DNA from: Desulfocapsa sp.
GTDB lineage: Bacteria; Desulfobacterota; Desulfobulbia; Desulfobulbales; Desulfocapsaceae
NCBI GenBank assembly: GCA_016765495.1
Contig: JAESPV010000027.1
Location: forward strand, 248,001-312,000
Direction: 5' to 3'
DNA length: 64,000 nt
In this document: in pieces, positions 36,278 through 45,260 of the stretch
Numbering within the stretch: position 1 is the first letter of the stretch
How the letters are laid out: every line of letters begins with the position of its first letter
The notes under the pieces: generated by a model
Databases searched by the model: none
The model's input: the letters and a program-made list of their open reading frames with translations, nothing else
What the model was told of the DNA's origin: nothing
Translations under genes and position numbers: made by a program

Positions 36278-36346
36278 ATACACAACCATCACAATGGTCT
36301 TACATGAATAAATAAAACAATTTGACGAAAATTATTGTGGATGTTT

Positions 36347-38254
36347 TTACTCATCAACATCTACTTTTACAACCTTGTCACCAGGTTGTAAAGAATCACC
36401 AACTTTAGCTGAAATAGCTGTTACAATACCATCAAATTCAATATTTATTGGTGTCTGCATTTTCATTGCTTCCATGACAGCAACCTTGTCACCGGCGGAT
36501 ACCATCTGTCCTTCTTCTACACTTATTTCACAAATATTTCCAGCAAATGGCGCTCGCATATCGCCGGCTTTTGCAAGGTCAAGAATCTCTTCTTTGGGCA
36601 TTACTGCAGCTTTAGCGGTGACTCCTTCAGGGAGATCAGGTTCGAAATCATAGACTCTCTGGTGATGATCAACATTCAGGTAAACACTGGTTCCTCCATC
36701 TTCATTCACTATTGATGGACCGACCTCAACCATATGTTCTTTTCCTGTATGGTCTGTAAATTTAAGACTTTCTCCTGCATCAAAACTTCCCTGGTGAAGA
36801 AAAATAGAAGGAGGGAGCACATACACCTTGCCAAATTTATCCTCGAATTTGAAAAACTCTACGGCATCATTTGGATGTTGCAGATATAAGACTAATTGCT
36901 GGTCAGTAGGCTCTGTTCCGATTCTTTCAGTAAGAGTCTCTTTTTCCTTGGCGATGTCCATATCACTGATATCTTCCATGCCGCCTTCTTCTTCAAGAAC
37001 CTTTTTCCAGTCAGGGCCAAGAACTTTTTCAAATATCCATTCTTCAGGTTCGTAAAATGGAAAAGGACCATATTTTCCAAGCAGAAGATTGCGCAGATCA
37101 CCAGAAGCATTTCCGTAGCGTTCTCCACCTTGAACATTCGATACTGCAGTAGTCCAGAGAATCTGAGACCCGGGGGTTACAGACCAATAATTACCAAGCT
37201 CCTTCTGAACTCTTGGAAGTTCTTTATGGAGGATGTCCGGCATTTTATCAAGAAAGCCACCCTTGGAAGCCTGCTCGAGGCTTGAACCCATGGCACCACC
37301 GGGAAGTTTATGGATTTGTACAGTTGGCTGAAAACCTTTTATCTGTGATTCAAAGGCTTCGTAATGTTTTCTTTCACCACGAATCACTTCAGACGTTTCA
37401 ATAACTGCTTCTTCATTAATAGTAGCTGCTTTATGTCCAACATCTGTTAATGCTTGAATGACAGTTAAAATCGGTGGAGGGCCATAATAACCGGTAAAAG
37501 AAGCATCCCCTGCATCCACAATTGTTGCACCATTCTGAACTGCAGCAACAATTCGACCAACATCATTTCCATCGGTATTATGCCCGTGATAATGAATTGG
37601 AAGATCAGGATGTTTCTGGCGAATACTGTCAACAAGTTGACCGATGCGCCTAGGAGTTCCAAGGCCGCCATGGTTTTTGATACAGAGGATAATATCTTTT
37701 CCTGTTACATCTAGAATTTCCTGAACCTTTGTTAAATAAAAAGCATCAGTATGTTCAGGGCCTGTGGAAAAGCAGATACAGGGTTCATTAATTTTACCGG
37801 CTTTCCCTACTTCCTCAAATACAGCCTGCATATTTGGGATATAGTTCATAAAATCAAAGGTACGCCAAACATCTACATATTTAGCAAATTCTTTGACAGT
37901 AAACCTGATAACATTCTGTGGATATGGGCGATAGCCAAAAAGGTTTACACCACGACAAAGTGTTTGAAACATGGTGTTAGGCATCTTCTTTCGAAGAATT
38001 TTCAGTTTTAGAAAGGGGTCAACCTGTTTACGCAGAATATCAACATGAACAGACGCACCACCTGTAATTTCCAGTGAAAAAAAGCCAGCTCGTTCTCTTG
38101 CTTCTGCGGCCATGATTTCAGTGTGCAAAAGAATTCTGTTTTTGAAATCAGACTGAGAGAGGTCACGGGCAGTATTGGTGATATGGTATCCGTCTGCATT
38201 CTGTAACTGTTTGATAACCTCGGCAGGGGATGTCCCTTGTATAATTCGTTCCAT
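36347..38254 (-). CDS. pycB: Biotin-dependent carboxyltransferase, pyruvate carboxylase subunit B-like
   Basis: The 635-residue protein joins a carboxyltransferase TIM barrel to a C-terminal biotinyl domain with the biotin-lysine motif EAMKM about 45 residues from the end. It would transfer CO2 from carboxybiotin to pyruvate, giving oxaloacetate. The barrel motifs are variant. RDLSQS replaces the usual RDAHQS, IKNHGGLG replaces IKDMAGL, and HYHGHNTDG stands for HTHDTSG; the metal-binding Asp, the carbamylated Lys and the paired His are nevertheless kept. Oxaloacetate decarboxylase alpha is an alternative name for this fold, but no OadB/OadG genes are near and a biotin carboxylase gene precedes it by 95 bp on the same strand. 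That arrangement fits a two-subunit carboxylase. Confidence 0.85.
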   Translation of the reverse strand: MERIIQGTSPAEVIKQLQNADGYHITNTARDLSQSDFKNRILLHTEIMAAEARERAGFFSLEITGGASVHVDILRKQVDPFLKLKILRKKMPNTMFQTLCRGVNLFGYRPYPQNVIRFTVKEFAKYVDVWRTFDFMNYIPNMQAVFEEVGKAGKINEPCICFSTGPEHTDAFYLTKVQEILDVTGKDIILCIKNHGGLGTPRRIGQLVDSIRQKHPDLPIHYHGHNTDGNDVGRIVAAVQNGATIVDAGDASFTGYYGPPPILTVIQALTDVGHKAATINEEAVIETSEVIRGERKHYEAFESQIKGFQPTVQIHKLPGGAMGSSLEQASKGGFLDKMPDILHKELPRVQKELGNYWSVTPGSQILWTTAVSNVQGGERYGNASGDLRNLLLGKYGPFPFYEPEEWIFEKVLGPDWKKVLEEEGGMEDISDMDIAKEKETLTERIGTEPTDQQLVLYLQHPNDAVEFFKFEDKFGKVYVLPPSIFLHQGSFDAGESLKFTDHTGKEHMVEVGPSIVNEDGGTSVYLNVDHHQRVYDFEPDLPEGVTAKAAVMPKEEILDLAKAGDMRAPFAGNICEISVEEGQMVSAGDKVAVMEAMKMQTPINIEFDGIVTAISAKVGDSLQPGDKVVKVDVDE

Positions 38255-38349
38255 AGTCTTTCCTTGTTCTCTATCAATGGTTGCTCAGGATTGTTTTCTA
38301 GTCAATCAAGGATTGAACTAAAAAATATTTCTTTATGCAAATTGTGCTG

Positions 38350-39792
38350 TTACGCAGCGTAGGGATTGTGTCCCTTCTTATGAATCTCTGCGATTAAATT
38401 GGCAAGTTTATTCGCCTCATCAACATTATCATCATAGCTAAACAGTTCAGGATGTTTATCAAGATAGGACGTATCAAAATTCCCGGCAAGAAAATCAGGC
38501 TCTGCTGTAATGTTGAGATAAAAGGGAATAGTTGTTTTAGGACCTGAGATAACAAAGTTCTTAAGACAGCGCCGCAGCCTGTCTACTGTTTCGTTCCAGG
38601 AGAAACCATGTACGGTCATCTTCACAAGCAGGGAGTCGTACACTTCCGGAATGGTAAAGCCTTGATAGACAAAACCATCGAGACGAACACCATACCCACC
38701 AGGGGAGCGATAAACAGAAACAGTTTTTCCACCTTCTGGCATAAAATCAGCCTTTGGATCTTCTGCGTTGATACGCATTTCAATGGCATAACCGCGCATT
38801 TGAATGTCATCCTGAGAAAAAGAAAGGGGTTTTCCCAGGGCAAGTTTGATCTGAGTACGAACGATATCGATACCAGTGATCATCTCAGTCACAGTATGTT
38901 CAACCTGTACTCTGGTATTTATTTCCATGAAGTAGTAATTGAAATCCTTGTCAATTAAAAACTCAACGGTGCCTGCATTAAAATAGTTGGCAGCTTTGGC
39001 AGCTTTTACGGCAGTATCACATATTGTATCAAGAAGTTCTTTGTTGTCAATCATGGAGGGAGCAATTTCTATCAGCTTCTGATTTCTGCGCTGGATCGAG
39101 CAATCACGGGTACCAAGATGCACGGTTTTCCCGTCTTTGTCTGCCATGATTTGAACTTCAACATGCTTTGGCTCAATGACAACCTTTTCCAGATATACAC
39201 GGTCGTCATTAAAGGCAGCTTTTGCCTCAGATCGTGCGATGGGAATCTCCTCTTTCATCTGAGCAGCATTCTCAATGCGTCTGATACCACGACCACCACC
39301 ACCGCAGGTAGCTTTCAGCATTATGGGGTATTTATATTTTTCTCCAAAAGCAAGAGCGGCTTCTACCCCCTCATCCCCGTGTGCCAGATTGTCGCTCCCG
39401 GGAACCATTGGAATGCCCGCATCTGCCATAATCTGCCTGGCAATAACTTTATTGCCAAGATTAGTAATAACGGTGGAGGATGGTCCAATAAATATTATAT
39501 CATTGTTTTCGCATGCTTTTGCAAAATCAGGATTTTCTGCGAGAAACCCGTAACCTGGGTGAATGGCTACAGCACCGGTTTTTTTGGCAACGGTTATTAT
39601 TTTTGCAATATCGAGATAGTCACAGCGAGGTCCATCTCCGAGCCATACAGCCTCGTCTGCAATGCGAATGTGACGTGATTCCTTATCGGGTGTTTCGTAA
39701 ACGGCTACAGCTTCATAGTTCAATTCCTGAATGGCACGGATAAGCCGAATAGCAATTTCACCACGATTGGCTACAAGTATTTTTGTTTTCAA
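38350..39792 (-). CDS. pycA: Biotin carboxylase subunit (pyruvate carboxylase subunit A / AccC type)
   Basis: The ATP-grasp enzyme of about 480 residues carboxylates biotin. ILVANRGEIAIRLIRA opens the protein, KATCGGGGRGIR is the ATP loop, and EPKHVEVQIMAD, CSIQRRNQKLIE, FMEINTRVQVEHTVTE and MRINAEDP complete the fold. I start at the TTG at 39792, with AAGGAG five bases upstream; an in-frame ATG 16 codons earlier has no ribosome site. It pairs with the biotinylated carboxyltransferase downstream. No fatty-acid carboxylase genes (accB, accD) are adjacent, so a pyruvate carboxylase role is preferred. Confidence 0.9.
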   Translation of the reverse strand: MKTKILVANRGEIAIRLIRAIQELNYEAVAVYETPDKESRHIRIADEAVWLGDGPRCDYLDIAKIITVAKKTGAVAIHPGYGFLAENPDFAKACENNDIIFIGPSSTVITNLGNKVIARQIMADAGIPMVPGSDNLAHGDEGVEAALAFGEKYKYPIMLKATCGGGGRGIRRIENAAQMKEEIPIARSEAKAAFNDDRVYLEKVVIEPKHVEVQIMADKDGKTVHLGTRDCSIQRRNQKLIEIAPSMIDNKELLDTICDTAVKAAKAANYFNAGTVEFLIDKDFNYYFMEINTRVQVEHTVTEMITGIDIVRTQIKLALGKPLSFSQDDIQMRGYAIEMRINAEDPKADFMPEGGKTVSVYRSPGGYGVRLDGFVYQGFTIPEVYDSLLVKMTVHGFSWNETVDRLRRCLKNFVISGPKTTIPFYLNITAEPDFLAGNFDTSYLDKHPELFSYDDNVDEANKLANLIAEIHKKGHNPYAA

Positions 39793-40406
39793 AGCAACTC
39801 CTTTCACAAATAATTTCACAATTACTACAGAATGTAGCAATAAGGAAAATCCCCTTAAATAGTAAGAAGATTCTGGTGAATGTCTTTAATTATCTCAAAA
39901 TAAAGACTCAAGATAACAGAATCATTATACTTACCATATTTGTCTTGTAAAGGCAAGTAATACTGGTGAACTGGACAAAAGCAGTCCTTCCCCATAATGC
40001 CTGGAAGGGTTTGTTTCAAAAGGCCTACTTATTGGAAAAAAAGTAATTTTTATGATGATTTATTAAGTAAAACGATTTAATGAATCACCTGTCAATAATT
40101 TAAATATTAGAGATGGTTTTTCTTGCGCTGGTGGCAAGTCAAGGCAAGAAACAGCGCGTTAGATCGATCATAACACGAGCCGGAAGAGATCGTTGAGTAG
40201 CATTATCAACATACGGTACCTTTTATAAAACCGAACAATTGATACTCACTGGGTAAGGATCAGAGTCTTATGGGATTCTGTAACTGTAACTCGCTAATAA
40301 TCTAACACATTACCGTGGGGGGGGGAAGAAGAAGGGGGCGCTATGGTGTTTTTTTACCTGCATCGCAGTGTTTTTATAAATCTTAAACGACAAAATGGTC
40401 TAATCC
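39793..40406. other. Long intergenic region, with a nine-G tract
   Basis: More than 600 bases lie between the divergent pycA and korD genes, with no convincing protein frame on either strand. The region is AT-rich except for the stretch 40317-40341, where nine consecutive G (40317-40325) are followed by purine-rich AAGAAGAA and five more G. The promoters of both flanking operons should be here; I could not fix either. Confidence 0.45.
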
Positions 40407-40715
40407 ATGACAAAGAAAACCAATCTGGATGACAAGCAAAGCACAGAACCCTCTGTTGCTCCGCAACCTAAGGCAAAGGAAAAAGAAAAAAAGCTCTACG
40501 ATGTTGTTTTCTTTCACAAGTGGTGCAAATCCTGCGGTCTCTGCAGCGCATTTTGTACTAAAAAAATCATTCAAACAGATGACACAGGACTTCCCTATAT
40601 AAAGAAAATGGATAGTTGTATAGGGTGTCAGTTTTGTGAAATCCACTGCCCTGATTTTGCAATCACAGTAAAAGAAAGACATCCTAAGCGGAGGCGTCAA
40701 AATGGAAAATGTTGA
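40407..40715 (+). CDS. korD: 2-oxoacid:ferredoxin oxidoreductase, ferredoxin-like delta subunit
   Basis: A 102-residue protein with a charged N-terminal tail and two 4Fe-4S motifs, CKSCGLCSAFC and CIGCQFCEIHC, the second followed by PDFAI. This is the small ferredoxin subunit of the four-part KorABCD or VorABCD enzymes and relays electrons from the TPP subunit. It overlaps korA by 14 bp. No strong Shine-Dalgarno is visible. Confidence 0.9.
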   Translation: MTKKTNLDDKQSTEPSVAPQPKAKEKEKKLYDVVFFHKWCKSCGLCSAFCTKKIIQTDDTGLPYIKKMDSCIGCQFCEIHCPDFAITVKERHPKRRRQNGKC

Positions 40716-41844
40716 GCAGCAACAAAAGACTCTTCTTCAAGGTAATGAAGCCATCGTGGCAGGTGCGCTGGCTGCCGGGTGTCGGTTTTTTGCCGGATAC
40801 CCCATTACACCAGCCTCTGAGATAAGCGAAATACTCTCGGCCAAGCTCCCTGAATTGGGTGGTACTTTCATTCAAATGGAGGACGAAATTGCTTCAATGG
40901 GTGCTGTTATTGGTGCCTCACTTGCCGGAGCAAAGGCTATGACCGCTACCAGCGGGCCCGGTTTTTCTCTTATGCAGGAAAATCTGGGATACGGATGCAT
41001 TGTCGAAGCTCCCTGTGTGATTGTAAATGTTATGCGAGGTGGCCCAAGTACCGGACTCCCCACCAGCCCATCGCAAGGCGACGTGCAGATGGCAAGATGG
41101 GGAACACATGGTGATCACCCCATTATTGTGCTTGCTGTTTCATCCGTGGCAGATTGTTTTTCCGTTACCGTAAAAGCCTTTAATCTTGCGGAAAAATATA
41201 GAATCCCCGTAATTATTCTTTCCGATGAAGTTGTCGCACACACAAGGGAATCCGTTGTCCTTCCCGATGCTGAGCAGATTAGGGTTTTTGACAGAGTAAA
41301 ACCGGATGTGCCACCGGAATGGTACAAACCCTATGCCGACAATAACCGCGGCGTACCGGACATGGCTGCTTTTGGTGACGGGTATCGTCATCATGTTACC
41401 GGTCTTGTTCATGATGAAAAAGGGTTTCCAACTCAGAATTCCCAGGAGATAGATACATTTCTTAAACGAATACATTCAAAAATCAGCAAAGGCTTTCAGG
41501 AGATACAGGTGGTCAAAACGCATCTCATGGAGGATGCTGAAATCTGTGTTATTGCTTATGGCTCTGTTGCCAGATCTGCTCTTCGCGCTGTTCGTGATGC
41601 AAGAAATAGAGGAATCAAGGCAGGACTTGTTCAACTTGTAACCTTATTTCCGTTTCCCCGTAAAAGTGTTGATACCTACCTTCGCCAATGTCGTGTAGCC
41701 ATTGTACCGGAGATGAATATGGGGCAGATGGGAAGAGAGGTTTCCAGGGTAAATCAGGCAGGTTGTCGAATTGTAAAACATAATAGAATTGACGGCCAAC
41801 TCATCACCCCGGATGAAATCCTCAAACATTTAGCCACAGTATGA
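40702..41844 (+). CDS. korA: 2-oxoglutarate:ferredoxin oxidoreductase subunit alpha
   Basis: The 380-residue subunit supplies the pyrimidine-domain half of the TPP site. Typical stretches are GNEAIVAGALAAGCRFFAGYPITPASEI, here split as FAGYPITPASEI, then ATSGPGFSLMQENLGY, MRGGPSTGLPTSPSQGDVQMARWGTHGD and VPEMNMGQMGREV. The enzyme would convert 2-oxoglutarate and CoA to succinyl-CoA, CO2 and reduced ferredoxin, or the reverse reductive carboxylation. Branched-chain 2-oxoacids cannot be excluded as substrates. Order korDABC with overlaps indicates one operon. Confidence 0.93.
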   Translation: MENVEQQQKTLLQGNEAIVAGALAAGCRFFAGYPITPASEISEILSAKLPELGGTFIQMEDEIASMGAVIGASLAGAKAMTATSGPGFSLMQENLGYGCIVEAPCVIVNVMRGGPSTGLPTSPSQGDVQMARWGTHGDHPIIVLAVSSVADCFSVTVKAFNLAEKYRIPVIILSDEVVAHTRESVVLPDAEQIRVFDRVKPDVPPEWYKPYADNNRGVPDMAAFGDGYRHHVTGLVHDEKGFPTQNSQEIDTFLKRIHSKISKGFQEIQVVKTHLMEDAEICVIAYGSVARSALRAVRDARNRGIKAGLVQLVTLFPFPRKSVDTYLRQCRVAIVPEMNMGQMGREVSRVNQAGCRIVKHNRIDGQLITPDEILKHLATV

Positions 41845-41879
41845 TCTTGCGTCATAATAAGGACTAGGAGAACTAATAA

Positions 41880-42764
41880 ATGCTTGAACGTGCTGAAATT
41901 ATACGACAAAAATATTTACGACATGATAAAAAATTCCCTCATGTCTGGTGTCCCGGCTGTGGTAATGGAATTGTGATGGGTGCATTATTGCGTGCTGTGC
42001 ACAGTCTTGGTCTTGATAAAGATGAGGTGGTACTTGCATCCGGTATTGGATGTTCTGGAAGAATGCCCACTTATATTGATTTTAATACGATTCATACCAC
42101 CCACGGACGTGCTCTCACGTTTGCCACAGGAATCAAACTTGCAAAGCCTGAGCTCACTGTGCTTACAGTGATGGGAGATGGTGATTCAACTGCCATTGGC
42201 GGAAATCACTTTATCCACGCTGCAAGACGAAATATTAATCTCACAGCGATTATTATTAATAATGCCACATATGGAATGACAGGTGGCCAATATTCACCGG
42301 CTACGCCATATGGGTCTAAGTCCACAACGTCTGTGTATGGTCATGTGGAACACGCATTTAATATTGCTGAGCTTGCAGCGGCTGCTGGAGCATCATTTGT
42401 CGCAAGATCCACTGTGTACCACGCAACCCACCTTGAACAGATGATCAAAAAAGCCATAGAGAAACGTGGCTTTTCTGTTATGGAAATTATTTCCAATTGT
42501 CATGTTCAGCATGGACGACGAAATAAACTCGGTGGTGCCGTTGAGATGATAAATGGCTTCAAGGAGCAATCGGTAACAGTTGCAAAAGCTGCTAAGATGA
42601 CTCCAGCGGCCCTGGAAGGAAAAATCACCATTGGGGTTCTCGCTGACGTGGACAAACCAATATCTACGGATGAGTATCGTCGCATTGCTGAAGAGGCCAG
42701 GGAAAAAGCTGATAACATCACTAAAGCTATCGATAAAAATGGAGTCAAGTGCTATGAAGAATGA
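41880..42764 (+). CDS. korB: 2-oxoglutarate:ferredoxin oxidoreductase subunit beta (TPP-binding)
   Basis: The 294-residue subunit binds TPP and the proximal cluster. HVWCPGCGNGIVMGAL gives two cluster Cys, ASGIGCSGRMPTYIDFNT a third. VMGDGDSTAIGGNHFIHAARRN with later NNATYGMTGGQYSP is the TPP/Mg motif, and NCHVQHGRRN follows. AGGAG lies nine bases before the ATG. Its 3' end overlaps korC by 11 bp. Confidence 0.95.
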   Translation: MLERAEIIRQKYLRHDKKFPHVWCPGCGNGIVMGALLRAVHSLGLDKDEVVLASGIGCSGRMPTYIDFNTIHTTHGRALTFATGIKLAKPELTVLTVMGDGDSTAIGGNHFIHAARRNINLTAIIINNATYGMTGGQYSPATPYGSKSTTSVYGHVEHAFNIAELAAAAGASFVARSTVYHATHLEQMIKKAIEKRGFSVMEIISNCHVQHGRRNKLGGAVEMINGFKEQSVTVAKAAKMTPAALEGKITIGVLADVDKPISTDEYRRIAEEAREKADNITKAIDKNGVKCYEE

Positions 42765-43347
42765 CGAACGATATGAAATCAGGTTTAGTGGTTCTGGTGG
42801 TCAGGGGATCATCACAGCTGCTGTGGTTATGGCCGACGGAGTAGGTTCCTTTGATAATAAACACGTCTGTCAAACTCAGAGCTACGGCCCGGAAGCAAGG
42901 GGCGGGAAGAGTAAGGCTGAAGTTGTAATTTCAAACGCTCCCATAGATTACCCGAAGGCGTTGAGTGTGGATCTGCTGCTAGCCATGAACCAGACAGCGT
43001 GTGATGCATATTTTTTTGATATTAAGGCCGATGGCTTGCTGATTGTTGATAGTGGACTTGTACAACAGCTTCCAACCAGCCGTTCTGTTGCCATACCGTT
43101 TACTCAAATTGCAAAAGAAACAATTGGAAGAGAACTGGTGGCTAATATGGTGGCGCTTGGTGCTGTTGGCTATCTTTCGGGGATGGTGTCACTTAGTGGC
43201 CTGGAGCAGGCATTGCTTTCCCGTGTTCCTAAAGGAACGGAGAGTATGAATTCCGATGCCCTTCATGCTGGAATTGAGGAAGCCAAAAAAATTGATCTTG
43301 ATTCACTGCCACGTTCTGTTCTTTCTGAGTGGGACGACGAATTATAG
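42754..43347 (+). CDS. korC: 2-oxoglutarate:ferredoxin oxidoreductase subunit gamma
   Basis: The 197-residue gamma domain opens with RFSGSGGQGIITAAVVMADG and has QSYGPEARGGKSKAEVVIS, both signatures of the family, and NMVALGAVGYLSG. I start at 42754 because GGAG lies nine bases upstream and the conserved fold begins eight residues later. A longer frame from 42631 would merely translate korB in another phase. It closes the operon and is followed by a two-way hairpin. Confidence 0.93.
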   Translation: MKNDERYEIRFSGSGGQGIITAAVVMADGVGSFDNKHVCQTQSYGPEARGGKSKAEVVISNAPIDYPKALSVDLLLAMNQTACDAYFFDIKADGLLIVDSGLVQQLPTSRSVAIPFTQIAKETIGRELVANMVALGAVGYLSGMVSLSGLEQALLSRVPKGTESMNSDALHAGIEEAKKIDLDSLPRSVLSEWDDEL

Positions 43348-43382
43348 CCGCTAAACCAATACTATAAAAGTTTTTGATAATG

Positions 43383-43426
43383 TAATACCTGAGAGTGGAG
43401 AGAGAAGGCTTCATTCTCAGGTATTA
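43383..43426. terminator. Hairpin between convergent korC and SagB-type genes
   Basis: TAATACCTGAGA (43383-43394) pairs perfectly with TCTCAGGTATTA (43415-43426) around a 20-nt loop. The right arm includes the stop codon of the reverse-strand gene (43417-43419). No long T-run, so it is a moderate terminator or 3'-end stabiliser. Confidence 0.55.
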
Positions 43427-44175
43427 TCCTTCTGCTTCACTACTCTTTTACCAACTGCTGCTGCGTAAATTACAGTTTCTTCCTCTGACTCAAGACCCAA
43501 CAACTCATTTATTTCATCGTCGTAAAAAGCTGCAATGGGACAGGCACCATTCCCTGTTGCTTCGGCGGCTATAACAAGATTCTGGCAAATATGTCCTGCA
43601 TCAAGAAGAATATAGCGCATTCCACGATTACCATACTTACTCATAGAACGTCTGATGACTGCTGACCAAAGAAAGCCTACTGCTGCCTGTGCCATAAAAT
43701 TCTGATTGAGACAGGCGTTTGCTACTACTTCGGCACTGTCCGTAGTGCTTAAGCGGTCAAGAGAAAAATTTTCCACATCAAAATGATACAAGCCAGGTTG
43801 TAAGTCTTCCACTGAATTTGCACTGAAATATGTTTCAATCGGATACAATGCACCTGCTGAAGGCGCAGTTCTAAATGAATAATGTCCAGATGTCGCGGTG
43901 ATTCCCTGACTGGCCCAAAGCATAAATGCCAGTTCTCTCATTGTCACGGATTCTTTCTCATATTTACGCAGAGACCGCCTTGTCTGGAGAAGGGGAGTGA
44001 TGCGAGCCTCTTTCAATGTCCAATCTGTGGGTAACTTTATTTTCTCTGCATCGGGGTAGCGTTTAAAGGTATCTACTTGTGATATGGCAGGTCGTATAGC
44101 ATGCCTGATTGTTTCCCGATCATACGCACTGTCTCTAAGGTATTTGTATCCTGAGCAATCCGAAAGTTCAGGCAT
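43417..44175 (-). CDS. SagB/ThcOx-type FMN-dependent dehydrogenase (nitroreductase family)
   Basis: The 252-residue protein matches the SagB-type branch of the nitroreductase family: LLQTRRSLRKYEKESVTMRELAFMLWASQG, here cut to RRSLRKY and LAFMLWASQG, then FRTAPSAGALYPIETY, PGLYHFD and LLDAGHICQNLVIAAEATG. The family contains azoline dehydrogenases of peptide natural products, but many members stand alone and have unknown substrates. No YcaO, precursor peptide or transporter gene is adjacent, so no biosynthetic role is claimed. It overlaps rlmN by 8 bp and is cotranscribed with it. Confidence 0.85.
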   Translation of the reverse strand: MPELSDCSGYKYLRDSAYDRETIRHAIRPAISQVDTFKRYPDAEKIKLPTDWTLKEARITPLLQTRRSLRKYEKESVTMRELAFMLWASQGITATSGHYSFRTAPSAGALYPIETYFSANSVEDLQPGLYHFDVENFSLDRLSTTDSAEVVANACLNQNFMAQAAVGFLWSAVIRRSMSKYGNRGMRYILLDAGHICQNLVIAAEATGNGACPIAAFYDDEINELLGLESEEETVIYAAAVGKRVVKQKDNT

Positions 44176-45253
44176 GGTTCACCTCTTTTTGTTGCTGTTT
44201 TTGTTTTGCCAGCTGTCCACATGCTGCGGAAATATCTTCGCCTCGACTTGTTCGGATGAAGACTGAATACCCGGCATCCCTGACAATTTTTTGAAAAGCA
44301 TAAACCCTGTTTCTCGATGGACTCTTAAAGGGAAGGCCGGGAGATTCATTGTAGGACAATAGATTTATTTTACAGGGAATATCGTGTAGAATACGTGCCA
44401 GCTCACGCGCCTCTTCGTCAGAATCATTTATTCCTTTAAGGAGGACATACTCAAACATAATTCGCTTTCGTGTAGCCATCGGGTAATCCCGACATGCCTG
44501 TAGCAGTTCTTTAAGTGAGAACCTGTTGTTCACAGGCATCAGGCTCTCCCTTGTTTTATCGTCAACAGCATGAAGAGAAACAGCAAGGTTTACACCTGTC
44601 TGTTCTCCTAGCTGCATCATCTTGTTGACTATTCCACAGGTTGAAACTGTAATTCGTCTGTTAGTCATATCCAGCCCACGTTGTTCTGTTAGAATTGATA
44701 TAGACTTAATCAGATTTTCAAGGTTGTTGAGAGGTTCACCCATGCCCATAAAAACAAGATTTGTGACGCGATCAGGGCCAATGAGTTTACCTTTTGGTTC
44801 CCCTCGAAGAAATTCCCCAACGGCACAAACCTGATTCACGATTTCAGAAGGGGTGAGGTTACGAAGAAAGCCCATGGTGGCAGTGAGACAAAAGGAGCAG
44901 TTCATTGCGCAGCCAACCTGTGCAGACACACAGAGTGTGTTTCGGTCAGGTTCGGGAATAAGAACGGATTCTATCACTTTTCCATCATCAAGAGTGAACG
45001 CAAACTTGACACAACCATCACTGGATCGTTGGATAAGTGGTTCACGAAACTGAGACATACGAGCATGTTCAGCAAGTATCAACCTGAAATCTTTTGCCAG
45101 ATCAGTCATCTGAGAAAAGTCGGTAATACCGGGCCGGTACAGCCATGCCATGATTTGCCTGCCCCGAAATGCCGGCTGTCCCAGAGATTCAACATAGTGG
45201 ACAATTTCATCCTGGGTAAGGTTGCGAAGATCTGTTTTGGAATCGTTATTCAT
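44168..45253 (-). CDS. rlmN: Dual-specificity 23S rRNA / tRNA adenine-C2 methyltransferase RlmN
   Basis: RlmN methylates A2503 of 23S rRNA and A37 of some tRNAs by radical SAM chemistry. The 361-residue protein has CAMNCSFCLTATMG for the cluster, NLVFMGMGEPLNN, STCGIVNKM, NLAVSLHAVDD and RGEDISAACGQLA, whose Cys is the methyl-carrying catalytic residue. All essential residues are present. It lies between a radical SAM gene and the SagB-type gene on the reverse strand. Confidence 0.97.
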   Translation of the reverse strand: MNNDSKTDLRNLTQDEIVHYVESLGQPAFRGRQIMAWLYRPGITDFSQMTDLAKDFRLILAEHARMSQFREPLIQRSSDGCVKFAFTLDDGKVIESVLIPEPDRNTLCVSAQVGCAMNCSFCLTATMGFLRNLTPSEIVNQVCAVGEFLRGEPKGKLIGPDRVTNLVFMGMGEPLNNLENLIKSISILTEQRGLDMTNRRITVSTCGIVNKMMQLGEQTGVNLAVSLHAVDDKTRESLMPVNNRFSLKELLQACRDYPMATRKRIMFEYVLLKGINDSDEEARELARILHDIPCKINLLSYNESPGLPFKSPSRNRVYAFQKIVRDAGYSVFIRTSRGEDISAACGQLAKQKQQQKEVNHA

Positions 45254-45260
45254 TATTTTT

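Noticed and set aside
36347-38254. Oxaloacetate decarboxylase sodium pump alpha subunit
   Set aside because: No OadB or OadG genes nearby, and a biotin carboxylase gene precedes it on the same strand; a two-part carboxylase fits better.
39118-39678. Forward frame of 186 codons opposite the biotin carboxylase gene
   Set aside because: Shadow of a conserved gene.
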